From Phyto melanocephala (lineage: Eukaryota > Arthropoda > Insecta > Diptera > Rhinophoridae): a stretch of 64,000 bases of DNA. Position 1 is the first letter of the stretch. Each line of letters begins with the position of its first letter. The notes under the pieces were generated by a model that was given only the letters and a program-made list of their open reading frames with translations, did not search any database and was not told where the DNA came from. Shown here piece by piece: positions 11,778 through 23,829 of this stretch. Location of the stretch: the NCBI GenBank assembly GCA_941918925.1, contig OW799237.1, positions 110,268,515 through 110,332,514 on the forward strand. The letters run 5' to 3'. The translations under genes and the position numbers were made by a program.

Positions 11778-13345
11778 TGTATATTTCTATATTTCTATAT
11801 ATATTTCAAAGTCAGGTTTTATTTAAAAGCCTCGTTTATGCTATTTCAAATGGAATACGAAATTTTTTAAATATTTGTCGGTACAATAGTACGATAACTC
11901 AAATCCAGGTTGTTCAATTTCCAATGACTCTGCATTACAGGGTCAACTGAATTTGAACTGTGGCGCTTCTTACGCTGATTTTCCGTTGTGACTTATTGGC
12001 ATGGATATACAATACTTGCAGTAAACAAAAGCTTTTTCTTTAAGTTTGAAAAGCTAAGCTTTTTAAAGGTTTACTTTGACGAATACCTGTAAAGATCTTG
12101 GTATATCTAGTGCATTTTCAATTTACGGCCGTTGACTTATTATGCATCGAACCGGTAGTCTCCAAATTTTACCTCAAACGCTGGAGAATCTTCTGTAAAA
12201 TGGATGTAATGCGCACAATGTTAGCATGCAACTTTTAAAATTCTGAAAATAATTATCAACAGGTAAATCCAGGGAATACTGTACCAGCCTTCAAATTTAG
12301 GAATATATGCAATATTTGCTGAAAATTATTTTCAATGGATGTTGGCAAATTGTAAATTTTTTATTTGTTTCCTACTTTTTAAACCAGAAACTACTTTAGT
12401 TTAACAATCTTAACCCACCCACATTTGTTTTGTTAAACTTCATATTTCAATTTAAATGAAATGATTTCTTTAAAGCGTTATTAATTAGTTTATTTAAAAA
12501 ATTCAAACCAATTGTTGCTATTTCCTGTTTTTAATTTCGATTAATTTATTTTTTGTTTTTAAATTAAAAAATTACGAACAAGTCTTTATGCAAAGAAAAT
12601 TTTAAGTTGTGACCAACTGCTGGATTGGTGTACCGGTCGTACTAACTAGCGCTATTAAAAATGAGCACGGAAAACATTTATCTAAAATAGTTTATCCCAA
12701 ATGTCCATCAGCTATTTGGTGTTTGTTATATAATTTTAAAAACGTTTTGTACAAGTTTGATTGAGATATCAAACTGCCGCAATGCCATGAATTCGAATGA
12801 CCAGATGAACCAGAAAAACCACAATAGAAACACCTTATAAAAGACTAATTAGTTAAATGAAATAAAATAATCAAGTTAAATAAAATATAGTGCAGTGACA
12901 GTGTGATGATAAATAAATGTTTGCAATTACCTTAAGACGTGACATTTGAACATGTTAAACAAAGGAATATAGTAAATGAAATAGAAGAAAAAAGTAATAA
13001 AACAAAATAAATGCCTTAAATGGTTTTAATTAAAAAAAATAAAAATAAAAAAAATAATGTAAACAGCACAACACAAATACAAATTGAGCAAACGTCAAGT
13101 GAATTAAAAATAATATTGACTTTAACAAAATAGGCACAACACTGCCAAAAGCAATAATTAATTAACTTTTTCAATGTTCATTAAAAATTAAAAATATTTT
13201 TTTTTCTTAAAATTCAAATATTTTTTTAAATTTTAAATAATAAAAAATTATATGCTTTAAAAAATGGAATACTTACATTTGCCATACCCATGAGATCATA
13301 CATTTATTTAGTTGCTACAATTTGTTGCACATATGCTGGTTTAAA
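11778..13345. other. AT-rich non-coding DNA
   Basis: No gene or element recognised. Sequence between 11.8 and 12.4 kb is slightly less AT-rich but has no sustained open frame. Confidence 0.5.
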
Positions 13346-14480
13346 TATCCTTCACCTGTTGTGCCAAGGGTATTATAGCTTTGTCAATTCTTTTGTAGTT
13401 ACTACAAAATATTTATTTTTAACCTCGGAAGGTGTATACATTCTGAAAGCTTATGAAGTGAATTGAGTAATATCCGTCTGTCCGTGTATCCGTGTGCTGG
13501 TTGAAATCAAATTTTAAAAGCTTTCACATTTTGTACAGATCTGTATAGTATCAATGTTTTTGGGATAAGTCGCTATCGAAATTCAGCACAATCTTCCAAT
13601 AACTTTCTGAGATATGAGCAAATAAACACCACAGCCATAAAACTTACAAATTTCAGCCCTAGAACAATTTATAGACAGATATGATATTATTTATAGATAT
13701 AATACGCCATTAAAAAATTTTAGTAAAATCGGTTGCTAATCAGCAAAGGTAAAGACGAAAACAATTCAGAAAAATATATTTAATTAAAATATATAAAGTT
13801 ACTAAAGCTCCTAATTTACGTCTAGAAAAGCCAGTGCCACCAAGCTACAAAGAGTAGTCTCGAAAATCGCTAAAAAAATACTGATAAATCGGTTGGAAAC
13901 TAACCGAGATATAAACACCAAAACATACAACTGCTTCGGTGTTTATACTAAAATTTTCAAAAGAAAATCGATATTTTACAGCTTCGAGACACTCTAGAGA
14001 TGCGATATAGAGCCAAAGAAAAGTACTTGGCTACTAAAATAAAATACACTCTAAGAAAATATAAAATCCGTGATGGCCGCCACAAAAAATTGGCGTAAAC
14101 AAAATGTATATATGGGTTAAATCTAGTAATTAAAAATGTACCCCCTTAAACACTCTCGGTATCAAATGAAGAGATTGACCAGTAAAATGCATTTAAATAT
14201 GGAAAAAGGTAAAATCCAAGATGGCGTCCGAAACAAAATGGCAAATATTTTTTATTTCTTAGCCCCATCAATATTGGTTTAAAATGCAAGGGCTTGACTA
14301 ATAAAATACAGTCATCTATGTAAACAGTCAAATCAAAGATGGCTGCGAAAATAAAGCAAAATTGAGTATAAAAATAAATCTTAAATCTAGGTTAAGCTAG
14401 GAGGTGGTCACTATTTCAATGTACCATTTGGTGAAAGGTATTATTAAATTCTGCACGGCCGAATATATTATTTTTATTTG
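13346..14480 (+). mobile_element. Helentron-type non-autonomous element, copy B
   Basis: The 5' block CTTCACCTGTTGTGCCAAGG leads into GTCTGTCCGTGTAT and the sentence-like order seen in copies A, D and E. Central units carry GGTATCAAATGAAG and AAGATGGCGTCCGAAAC. The 3' end reads CTGCACGGCCGAATATATTA, with the final CTTG decayed. It is noticeably diverged from copy A, so it is old. No coding capacity. Confidence 0.7.
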
Positions 14481-15570
14481 ATTTTTTTTTTTTGTTTGAC
14501 AAGATTTTATAAATAAACCATCTACATACACAATGCGAATTTTACATTTTATTTTTAGCAGTGATTGACGAAACAAACTGTACATTTTTACATAAAAAAC
14601 AAAAAACAAAAAACTTTAAATTTAGTCTTTCAACTAAAATAAACATGTTGAAAGTAAAATTATAATGTAAATAGAAAACAGATGGCTTTACAGATTTGAT
14701 TTGAAAATAAATAAAATCTTTTAAAGAAAGTTCCCAACAACAAAAAAATTAATAGTAAAATATTTTTGTAACAATAATTTATTTGAATCATAACAACTTA
14801 AGATATTTAAAATTTTTTTTTGGCAACATGTTGCTGACAACATTTATTAGAAAGTTCTAATTGGTAGTATAATATTTTTATATTAAATATTAATTTATTG
14901 ATCGTAATTTAATAATGATACTCGTTTTAAAATCGTGAGAAAACGTTTAACATATACATCTGTGGGCTTTTAACAAAACAACATAAATCGATATGAGAAA
15001 ATGTTTAGCTTTCTTAATCATAAAAGTAGGATCTTCAAGACGATTTGTTTCTTTGTCTTTATACGCTAAATACTTTTAGGAAAAACTTGTGTTTAAAGGA
15101 GTTTACTGTAGTAATTATCTTTTTAACTCATAGTTCTTTTTGTTTCTTCCTAAACAAATTTTAAATTTATCTATAAGTGATAGAGCACAATATTTTTTAA
15201 ACCGCTTCTTGCTACAAGTTATAGATAAATGATATTACCACAAAAAGAGTCGACTTTAAGAAAAAGAGGACAACATTTGAGAGGAACTTTTGCTTTGTAG
15301 CAAAGCAATATAATAAACAATGAATTTTGCCATTTTTTATCATATTTTCTTACAAGTTCCTTGGATTTAAAAAGTCTGCAAAATCGGAGATACGAAAGAA
15401 GTTTTACTTTTTTAATTCATAAAATTTCAATTCAGTATAGATAAGAAAGTTAAAAAAAAAACTAAGCAAAACTCGCAACGTATCTGCAGCTTCGATAACG
15501 CAGCTCTTACTATTTATTGATTACTAAATTACTAAATGATTTTTGTTAAATTTATTAAAACTTGTTTCTC
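14481..15570. other. AT-rich non-coding DNA
   Basis: No element, gene or RNA is recognised. Confidence 0.5.
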
Positions 15571-16050
15571 GGATCAAGAGTTACTAATAACAAAATTCTA
15601 GCTTGGTAAAATAGAAAATACAAAAAGTATAAAAACAATTTAAAAAGAAGTACCTTTTTGGTCACCAACAACATTTTCAATTTGTACCATAAAAATAAAA
15701 ATACGTAGAAGTACTTTTTCTGTGGCCCAATATATTTTCAATTTCAACTTGTATCAATAGTCCTTAATTTCAAAAATCTAGATTTATAAACGTAGAAAAT
15801 ACAAAAAGTACCAAAAAAAAAAAAAAAAAACTACCTCTTTGGTCGTCCAACAATTTTCAGTCTCACTTCGGATCAATAGTTTTTTATTTAAAAGTTCTGA
15901 CTCTGCAAACGTAGAAAATTCAAAAAAGTACCTTTTGGCTCGTCCATAAAATTTTCAGTCTGATCAATAGTTTCGAATTTAAAAATTCTAGCTTCTTAAA
16001 TGTAGAAACTACAAAAGGTTTTATAAAATTACTAAAAAGTACTTTATGGG
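15571..16050. repeat. Degenerate tandem array with GATCAATAGT and AAAGTACC landmarks
   Basis: Successive diverged units share the order ATCAATAGT, then AAAATTCTAG, then GTAGAAAATAC, then AAAGTACC, then TTTTCAGTCT. Unit starts are visible near 15571, 15752, 15871 and 15961, so unit length varies. AAAGTACC/GGTACTTT motifs continue in looser form to about 16560, and again at 44.6-48.2 kb. No coding capacity. Confidence 0.5.
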
Positions 16051-16070
16051 GTTTTCCATATCAATGTAAA

Positions 16071-18347
16071 TAGAAATTCCAAGTTTAAAATTTTTCAATA
16101 GTAATTCAACAATAAAATATTTTAATATACATACATGATTAGGAGTGAATAAATATAGTCCTTTTTGTATCAAAATAAAAGTACCAAAAAGTTTTCCCGT
16201 ATTTTTCTTCTTCTACCCCATTATAAATGTACTTTTTAATATCCCTGTTACAAATTTATTTGAATTGGTCTAGTAACTAGGAATCCTATATATTTTACCG
16301 TTTTTCTTCACTTTTGGGTATTTTTTTTTGTTCCCATAAAAGTTTTCAAAAATTCCACTTAAATAATTGACAATAATAATAATGAGATATTGTCAAATAA
16401 AAAAAAAATTCTTTTAAGGTACCAAAAAGAGTGACAACTTTTGCCCCTTGCTGGAGACCTATTAAATAATTTTTATAATACAATTTAAATTTGTTTAGGC
16501 GCTTGAAAGTTATTAGGGTACCAAAAAGTACCTAAATATAGGTTTTGCCCCTTAGTGGTTGAAATTTCAGAAAAGAGCCAGACTAATTTTCGAAGCATAT
16601 TACAAAATCTTTTTAATTTAATCTAAATAACTTTTGTCCCCTTAAAGTTCGAATTTCCAAAAATCCCTTTTAAGAGAATCTCTTCATCAGAAGAGGAACT
16701 TACAGTTCACATTTAAATTTTGTGTTAGAACTGAGCGATGATGAAGCATTCAGTCAGTCACGTTACTCTTTCATTTATAAATAGATTTCAGTAAAATCGA
16801 TGCACTATTAAGTTAAGACTTCTTATATTTTTTCTGTAATACGTGGTAGATCCATTTATCAATTATATTTCCATTTTATGGGTAAATATAAATTATACCA
16901 ACATTCGCTATATTTTTAGTGACATAAGGCCTCCATTACTTAAAAAGTTCAAAAATTTAACTGCCTCTGAGCCAGCCAAGGTCGCTATATCCTGAAAATT
17001 ATGATTAAATAAAACTGCCAACGAACTGCCCATCGATTAAAGACAAAATCATGGCACTCAAAAGCATTTGTCTGTGTCTCTACAGGTCTTTTGTTGTAAA
17101 GGTTACGTGACATTAAAATTTAATATTTATCATGAGAGTTGAATATTTTTATACAATCGAACAGTATTTTGGAAGTCAATAAGTTAAAATTGACGTTGGT
17201 GTATGATAATCTCAGTTTTTTATTTTTAAATTAGTAACCAAGATTTTTATTGCGGTGTCGTATAATTATTTGACCTAATTATTGACATAAATTTACAAAA
17301 CTGGAATTTAATTAAATGTAAAATAAAAACAAAAAACAAAGTACGAAACATAGATTACCAACTAGATATGGATGTACCTTGTCAGGTGCATAAATCTGCT
17401 GTAAAAGTTACCCTAAATCTAAGAATGTATTAGACGTACATAGAACTTAGTAGATATAAATAAAAATTTTAATTTAAAAGTGTTTGGTGCAAAAATAGCC
17501 GGCATTGCTATACACAATCGCACTGAAAATTTTATAAACACATTTAACCGTTACTATTCTTAAATTTGAGTAAAAATATTTAAGGTATGTCGGTATATTG
17601 CATTCACAAATTCATTTATATTAAATTTGTTGCTCAACAGCAAATTTTGTTTTATCTTTTTGTTTTTTTTTTTTTAAATTGTTGTAAATTTTATTACTTT
17701 TTCAATATCAAAAAAGCAACTTTGTTCAAGCTTCAACTTCGTACACCAACAAATTTATGATCGAAAAAATATAATTTATATTTCTTTTTGTTTTGTTTTG
17801 TGGAAATTTTTACATATTTTGGGAAATAAAATTCGTTAAAAGTATTAAAAAAAAATCTATAAAATAAAAATATGTGATTGTGAAAAAAGTTTTATTTTAT
17901 TGTAAATTTGAAGACAAGGTTTTGTAATTTTTCTTTCATTGACATCTCTTGCGAGCACAAGTGTGTTGAATTCACGTTGCACTTGTATGTAATATGAATG
18001 CATGCATGTAACTGCATCCATACATTGTTATGTAAGAAGTGAGAAGATATAAAAATTTGACAAGTTTTAGATTTATGTTTGGATATCTCCCCAAAGGGAA
18101 ATTAATTTCAGAAAAGAACAATTTTATTAAAAAAAAATTTATTATAAATAATTTAGATACTAAATTAATTGGGATATGCTTCCATATTTGTTTAATAATA
18201 TTTATTAAGGAAAATTAAATAAATAAAAATGAAAAAAAATATGACACAAAAGTAAACATTAAAAAGAATAACAACAGAAAAAGGCTTTAATAGTTAATTT
18301 CGTAAATATAAAAACTCATTTGATTTCCGAATTCTATTTCTTTACAG
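16071..18347. other. AT-rich non-coding DNA
   Basis: Apart from scattered GTACCAAAAAG motifs up to about 16560, nothing recognisable is seen. A pyrimidine-rich stretch ending in CTTTACAG closes the interval and is discussed with the next entry. Confidence 0.5.
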
Positions 18348-18499
18348 CTGATATCACTGGTCTGCAACAAAAATTGGTCCCTGAACGTAAATATGTGGAA
18401 TATAGTGGTCTCAACTTGCTAAATTTAAATCCGCTTACAGTTTACGCGTACCAGATTTTTTTATGGACATGGCAAATATTTTTCCCTCAAACAGGGTGA
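18348..18499 (+). other. Exon-like island of unknown identity
   Basis: A strong 3' splice-site-like sequence (pyrimidines then TTTACAG, ending 18347) is followed by 49 open codons from GAT at 18350 to TGA at 18497. The translation begins DITGLQQKLVPERKYVEYSG. Codon choice and composition look more gene-like than the flanks. No donor matches the consensus well; a weak GTAAAT lies at about 18387. I do not recognise the protein. It could be a real terminal exon, a decayed exon copy or chance. Confidence 0.25.
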
Positions 18500-19142
18500 C
18501 CACGCTTGCTTATTTTAATATAAATCCTTAACGATTTTGATAACGCTTCGATTTTAACAATTGAAACACACCAAAAGATGCGGTATAAAATTACCTTTAG
18601 GTTGACCTAACATATTTCTTTTTTTTAATTTTCAACTGTCTTGGAGTTATTTAAAAATTGGTGGGGAAAAAAATATTTTTAAAGAAAAAATTATTGTTTT
18701 TTGTCTTCAAAAACTTGAAAAAAAAAACTTAAAACTTTATATTTTTTGTCCTTATTTGGCAAGCTAGGTATGCTGGGAACAAAAAAAAAAGCCATAAATG
18801 AAGACAATTGATGCACAAATGCTGATTTTATTCACAATTAAGTGCATTTTATAGGCAACATACCTACTTGAATTTTGCGGTTCAGGTACAAAAGTTCAAC
18901 ATATGGGCATTACCATAAATATGTCAACCATGACTGTAAAAATAAAAACTCTTAAAAGGTTTTTTTTTTTTTTTTACGACTTAATTGTAAAAATAAATTG
19001 CAATTGTAAATATTTCTTAATAATAAGGTAACAACAACAATTAACAAGATCCATAAGAAAAAAATAAAAATAATATTTAATAAGAAAAAATAATATTTAA
19101 AGTCCAATTAGCGGTATTTTTTTTCCTTGGATGTTATTTTAA

Positions 19143-20522
19143 TGTCACGTACGTAGTGCAAAAACATTATTTGTCTCTGTCATTCGTATTTGAACAGTCG
19201 CAAGAGCACCTAATTTAGAATTTAACTTTTTTTCTTAACATAATATAAATTTTATTACCTAAGAATACTATTACAGAAAAATCTGTCACGTACGATATGT
19301 CACGAACGATATGAAATTGAATTTATTATAAAATCATTTAAAGATTGTTTTCAATTAAGTATGAAAAATATTTGGTTTAGTGTAAGAAATTAAAAAAAGA
19401 AAAAATACCTTCCAAGTTCAGCAGATTTTTTCATATTTCCATATACATATACCTCAAAATCACTTCTGTCTTATGTCACGTACGATGTATTCTTATTTTT
19501 CTGGATATTTTAGACAACAATGATTTGAATATAATTAATTTTTTTTTAAATAAAGTACCCTTCGAATGAAACATAAAGATCTAATTATACCCTTCACACA
19601 GTGAAAAAGGGTATATATAGGTTTGTCATTCCGTGTGAAATTTCTACAATTTTCGTTTCCGACCCCATAAAGTATATATTTTCTGAAAGCTTATGAATAG
19701 GGGAGTCGATTAAGCCCTGTCAGTCTGTCCGTCTGACCGTCTGTCCGTGTGTATGTTGAAATCAACTTTTTGAAGCCCCCCGACATAGGTTGGACCCGGG
19801 TAAGGTATTAAAATATCAGAAATATTCGGGAGTAGATCGGTATTGAAAATCAGAAACATCGGTACATAAACAACTGAGATATGAGCAAAAACCCACGACC
19901 ACCTCGATTTTTTTTCACAAAAACAACATTACAACAACAACATACATACATACAAACGTGTATACTGGTTAGAGAAAACGTGGCATCGAATCCCAGCTGA
20001 GCCAAAAAAATTTTTTTTTTATTTTTTTAAAATTTTTTTTTAAATTTTTTTTCATTTTTTTTTTTATTTTTTATTTAATATATTATTTATATTTTTATTA
20101 TTATTTTTTTTTAAATTTTTTTTTTAATTTTTTTTTTTATTTTTTTTTTGTTTTATATATATTATATACATAATAATTTTTTTAATTTATTTTTTAAATT
20201 TTTTTTTTTAAATTTTTTAAAATTTTTTTTTTTTAATTTTTTTTTAAATTTTTTTTTTTTTTTTTGTTTTTTTAACATACATGCGTGAATTTATAATTTT
20301 ACAATGGGACGTTTTTATATATGTATTTTTTTATATGTATGTACGTATTTCATATGGGATGAATGGTGACACAAACCACTGTTATTGCATGACTTCACGT
20401 TGTGAAGGGTATATAAGATTCGGCATGGCCGAATATAGCGCTCTTACTTGTTTTGTTTCAGTTACTCTTACTTTTGAAAAAATTACTCCACTTTATAGGA
20501 GTACAAATGTCACGTACAATGA
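19143..20522. repeat. Cluster of TGTCACGTACGA motifs
   Basis: TGTCACGTACG or a near variant occurs at 19143, 19284, 19298 (TGTCACGAACGATATG), 19474 and 20509 (TGTCACGTACAATG). With Helentron copy C removed, the last lies about 170 bp after the fourth. The flanks between motifs do not align obviously. It may be a decayed tandem repeat, a TE end or a binding-site cluster; no function is claimed. Confidence 0.4.
19586..20452 (+). mobile_element. Helentron-type non-autonomous element, copy C
   Basis: It starts TACCCTTCACACAGTG and AAGGGTATATATAGG, followed by TTTGTCATTCCGTGTG, CCGACCCCATAAAGTATATA and GAGTCGATTAAGCCCTGTC. The 3' end is a clean hairpin, ATTCGGCATGGCCGAAT, then ATAGCGCTCTTACTTG. 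The centre (about 20008-20270) is a T-rich expansion instead of the 125-bp units of copies A and B. It belongs to the same subfamily as copy F. The intact hairpin suggests a younger insertion than A or B. Confidence 0.8.
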
Positions 20523-21110
20523 CATGGAAATGCCCATATTTATATTGCACAATTTCTTTGGACCAAATTAATTAAAATATGTATATGTATTAATTTCTTC
20601 CCAGAAAATCTTGGTACGGTGTCTGATGAGCATGAAGAAATATTCCACCAAAAAACATTGAACAGATTACCAGGCTTTAAATTAAAACTTATAATACAAA
20701 TATTCAAAACAATAGCATGTAGAATTCGGCTGTTTTAAAATTTTGTTTTAAAAAAGTGAAAATTCTAAAATTTTGGAATTTTTTTTTAAATTAAAAATAA
20801 ATAAAAATTGTGAACATTATAATCATTCGGCATACAAGTTTTGATGCTGGTAACATTGCATACAAATACTGTTAATATTTTTAAAAAAATTTACTAAATA
20901 TAAAATGAAATTTTTTGTTTAGTTAAATGTTTTTTTTTTCATTTTCAAGTTCAAACTAAGTGAAGCATGACACTTGAGTTAAAGCCATAAAAGAGGCCCT
21001 TATAATAGCAATAACTAAACAAATGCCATGGAATTCGAAGTTACAAAACTAAATTTAAATAAATAAAATAGGTACAAAAATAAAACATAAAAACTTACAT
21101 GTGAGTTTAT
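20453..21110. other. AT-rich non-coding DNA
   Basis: Apart from the last CACGTAC motif at 20509, nothing recognisable. Confidence 0.5.
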
Positions 21111-21255
21111 AACAAGTAAGAGTACTATATTCGGCTGTGCCGAATCTTTTATACCCACCACCAATTTTATGTACATTTAAAGCACAATATTTATTATTTT
21201 GTTAATCGCTATAGAATAATCTCTTTATAATAAAATATGTATCACTTTTTTTGTA

Positions 21256-21861
21256 GAGGGTGGTTAAATTTTAAGGGCCCATGTTGAAGGTGAACCACAT
21301 CTAAACTTCAACTTTTTTCCTGTATTTCATTTGACATTCTCAATCTCAGACTAACTCAATTTAAACCGTGGAAAGATACGCAATCGAGCAACGCTTTTAA
21401 ATATTATAGATTTTTATGAAAATGGGCGTTCAAATCAAAATGCATTTTGTGCACTTCGTGATTCTTTTGGTCAACATAATCGTTCGAATTCGTCCACAAT
21501 CGTGAGAATTGTAAAAAATATTTAAATGTCTGCAAAGCAGGTCTGTATGAAATGTGAAAACATCTGTGAATGCCATCTTAGTTCGTTGAATGGGAAACAT
21601 TGCTGTTTTTCACGATAACGTGCCAAAAGAGCAAGCAACCTCGACTCATCATCGTGCCCAACAATCGAGCATCAACAGTGTCATTGAAAATTTGGACTAT
21701 CGGATCGTGGTGTGCCGCCTAGGTTGGGGGGCCATTTGGCCGATATTTTGTTCCATAGATAATTGAAGCATACAAATATTATCATTATAAAAATAAATGA
21801 TAATAATTTCATAATAATTTTATTCAAAATCAACATAGTCCCTTAAAATTAAACCACCCAT
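21256..21861 (+). mobile_element. Nested deleted mariner derivative (606 bp), in copy H
   Basis: Ends GAGGGTGGTTAAATTTTAAG and (reverse-complemented) ATGGGTGGTTTAATTTTAAG form inverted repeats flanked by TA (21254-21255, 21862-21863). Plus-strand traces of a mariner-like transposase remain: an N-terminal piece with ERYAIEQR and KIIDFYENGRSNQN, and a C-terminal piece with NLDYRIVVCRLGWGGH. The catalytic core is gone. It sits inside the Helentron element and travels with it, since the other copy has it at the same place. Confidence 0.75.
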
Positions 21862-21913
21862 TATAACTTCGATATGCTAGTAAAATTTTTTCGAAAATTT
21901 AGTCTTTTAATGA

Positions 21914-23470
21914 AAGTGGCCGTTAAAATACGCGTGTCAATAAAGTTTCTGCTAATAAACATAACTTAGATATTTCAATATAGTCCTTTAGTATTCCAAA
22001 ATCTTTATTCATAGAGAATTTACATGAATTTAAGAGGAAGAAAGTGAATTTAAGGTTAAATTTTAAGGGCCACAGGGTGATTTAAAATATGCATTCTCTG
22101 CATTTTTCTAAAACGGGAAATTTATTAGTAAGATTTTGATTTTTAAACTTCTATAACATTTTGCTTTTAAAAGATTTTTAAACGAAATAAGTTTTGTATA
22201 ATTTTAAAATTTGTTAGCCATTAGTACATGAAAATAAATTGTTTATAATGTTTAGAGACAATTTTTTTTTTGACTTTGGTCAAAATTTTCCTAAATTCCC
22301 ATTTTTAATAGAGCATAACTTCAGGAGAACATAAGCATAAGTTGTTAGCATGCCATCTAGTAGTTGCTAGTAGAGTCATCTATCTTATCATCTTTATCTT
22401 ATATTTAGCTACAGTACAATAAATTGCGCAGTGTAAGATGAATAAATGCTAATATATATGACTAATATATTTTTATAAAAATTTAAGGAAAAAAGTGTGC
22501 GTGGCACATCTATTTTCCGTTATAACGAAGACTTTGACCAAAAAGCCATGTTTGCAAAATTTCAGAATCGTACATATATACACTGTGCGGTATATATTTT
22601 CGTACATTTTTATCTATAACTCTTTTCCTAATTCATAGATTTAAGCGATTTTCAGGGAAAAATATTCTTTTGACTCGATAAATATATATTCGAAGTTTCA
22701 TGAACGTTTATGCGTCTGGACACAATTCAAAACTGAAAGTGGGCATTATAGTAGGCGTGTCAAAGTTGTTTTTGCTAATGAGTACAACTTAGGTGTTTCA
22801 ATATAGTCCTTTATTATTCCAAAATCTTTATTAATAGAGAAATTATATGAATTTTAGGTAAAACGTTATATGGGAGGTGGGCGTAAAAGTGGGCGTGGCA
22901 CCTTAATTTTTTGGCATAGTAATGAAATTGCATAGGGGGATAGACGTAGCAAAATTTATCATCATACCTCTAATTTTAGCGGTTTTATGAGCTTTTTAAT
23001 TTCATTAACGGTAGATAACGTGAAAAGTGGGCGCTATAGTAGGCGTGTCAAAGTTATTTTTGCGAATGAGTACAACTGAGGTGTTTTAATATAGGCCTTT
23101 ATTATTCCAAAATCTTTATTAGTAGAGAAATTATATGAATTTTAGTTAAAACGTTATATGGGAGGTGGGCGTAAAAGTAGGCGTGGCACATTGATTTGCC
23201 GTTACAAGAAAGCGTGTCACCAAAAACTAAAGTGTGCAAAATTTCAGAGTTGTACATCCAATTTTGTTGCTTTTATGACGTTTTTGTTTTTAAATATACC
23301 AAAAAATACACTGTGCGGTATAAATTTTCGTACGTTTTGATCGATTACTCCTCCCCTAATGCATAGATTGAGACAATTTTCGGGGGAAAATATTGTCTTT
23401 ACCCAGGAAATATACATTCGAAGTTTCATGAGTCTACGTTAAGGCGTTTGGACACAATTCCATTTTATTC
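21914..23470 (-). repeat. Internal diverged repeat blocks of copy H
   Basis: Three diverged versions of one block (AGGCGTGTCAAAGTT, AATGAGTACAACT, ATTCCAAAATCTTTATT, GGGAGGTGGGCGTAAAAGT) lie near 21914, 22735 and 23028. Two versions of a second block (ACTGTGCGGTATA, CATAGATT, TCGAAGTTTCATGA, GGACACAATTC) lie near 22590 and 23308. This resembles the central block of DINE-1-like elements. The GGCGTG motif recalls Drosophila INE-1 GGCGTGGC. Confidence 0.6.
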
Positions 23471-23644
23471 GATGTTCGAAGGACACGGTTTTTTTGACCT
23501 ACTCTTGCTTTTCGAGCTATAACTCTCTTCCTAATATTCCGATTTAGCCCATTTTCAATACCAAACAAACCTTGTCTATAAGAAAGATTCTGGCAAAATT
23601 TGAGCCCCCTAGCTTTTTCGGTGCGACCTCTATCGTGCTTTCAA

Positions 23645-23684
23645 CAGACGGACAGACGGACAGACGGACAGACGGACAGACGGA
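23645..23684. repeat. Minisatellite of five CAGACGGA units
   Basis: Five exact 8-bp units, followed by CGGACATAGCTAGATCG. In the element's own orientation this is the GTCCGTCTGTCC run typical of DINE-1-like 5' regions. The same number of units occurs in the second 2.7-kb copy. Confidence 0.8.
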
Positions 23685-23829
23685 CGGACATAGCTAGATC
23701 GTCATAAAATCATACCACGATTCAGAATATATATACTTTATGGGGTCTAAAATGGATATTTCGATGTGTTACAAACGGAATGACAAAATGAATATACCCC
23801 CACCATTTTTTTGGTGGCGGGTATAAAAA

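Larger units (their letters stand above)
21111..23829 (-). mobile_element. 2.7-kb Helentron-derived element, copy H
   Basis: On the minus strand the 5' end (23829) reads TTTTATACCCGCCACC with GTCATTCCGTTTGTAACACA, CCCATAAAGTATATA and GTCCGTCTGTCC. The 3' end (21111) is hairpin ATTCGGCACAGCCGAAT then AGTACTCTTACTTGTT. Subterminal inverted repeats (ACCCACCACC near 21154 and GGTGGCGGGTATAAAA near 23814) fit the Helentron-associated class. The interior has repeated GGGAGGTGGGCGTAAAAGT blocks and a nested mariner derivative. No protein is encoded. It is nearly identical to the element at 30973-33677. Confidence 0.8.

Noticed and set aside
23158..23340. Identical 60-codon frames at 23158-23340 and 33020-33202 (MGGGRKSRRG...)
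   Set aside because: They lie in the internal repeat block of the Helentron-derived element. The identity reflects the two copies of the element, not selection on a protein.
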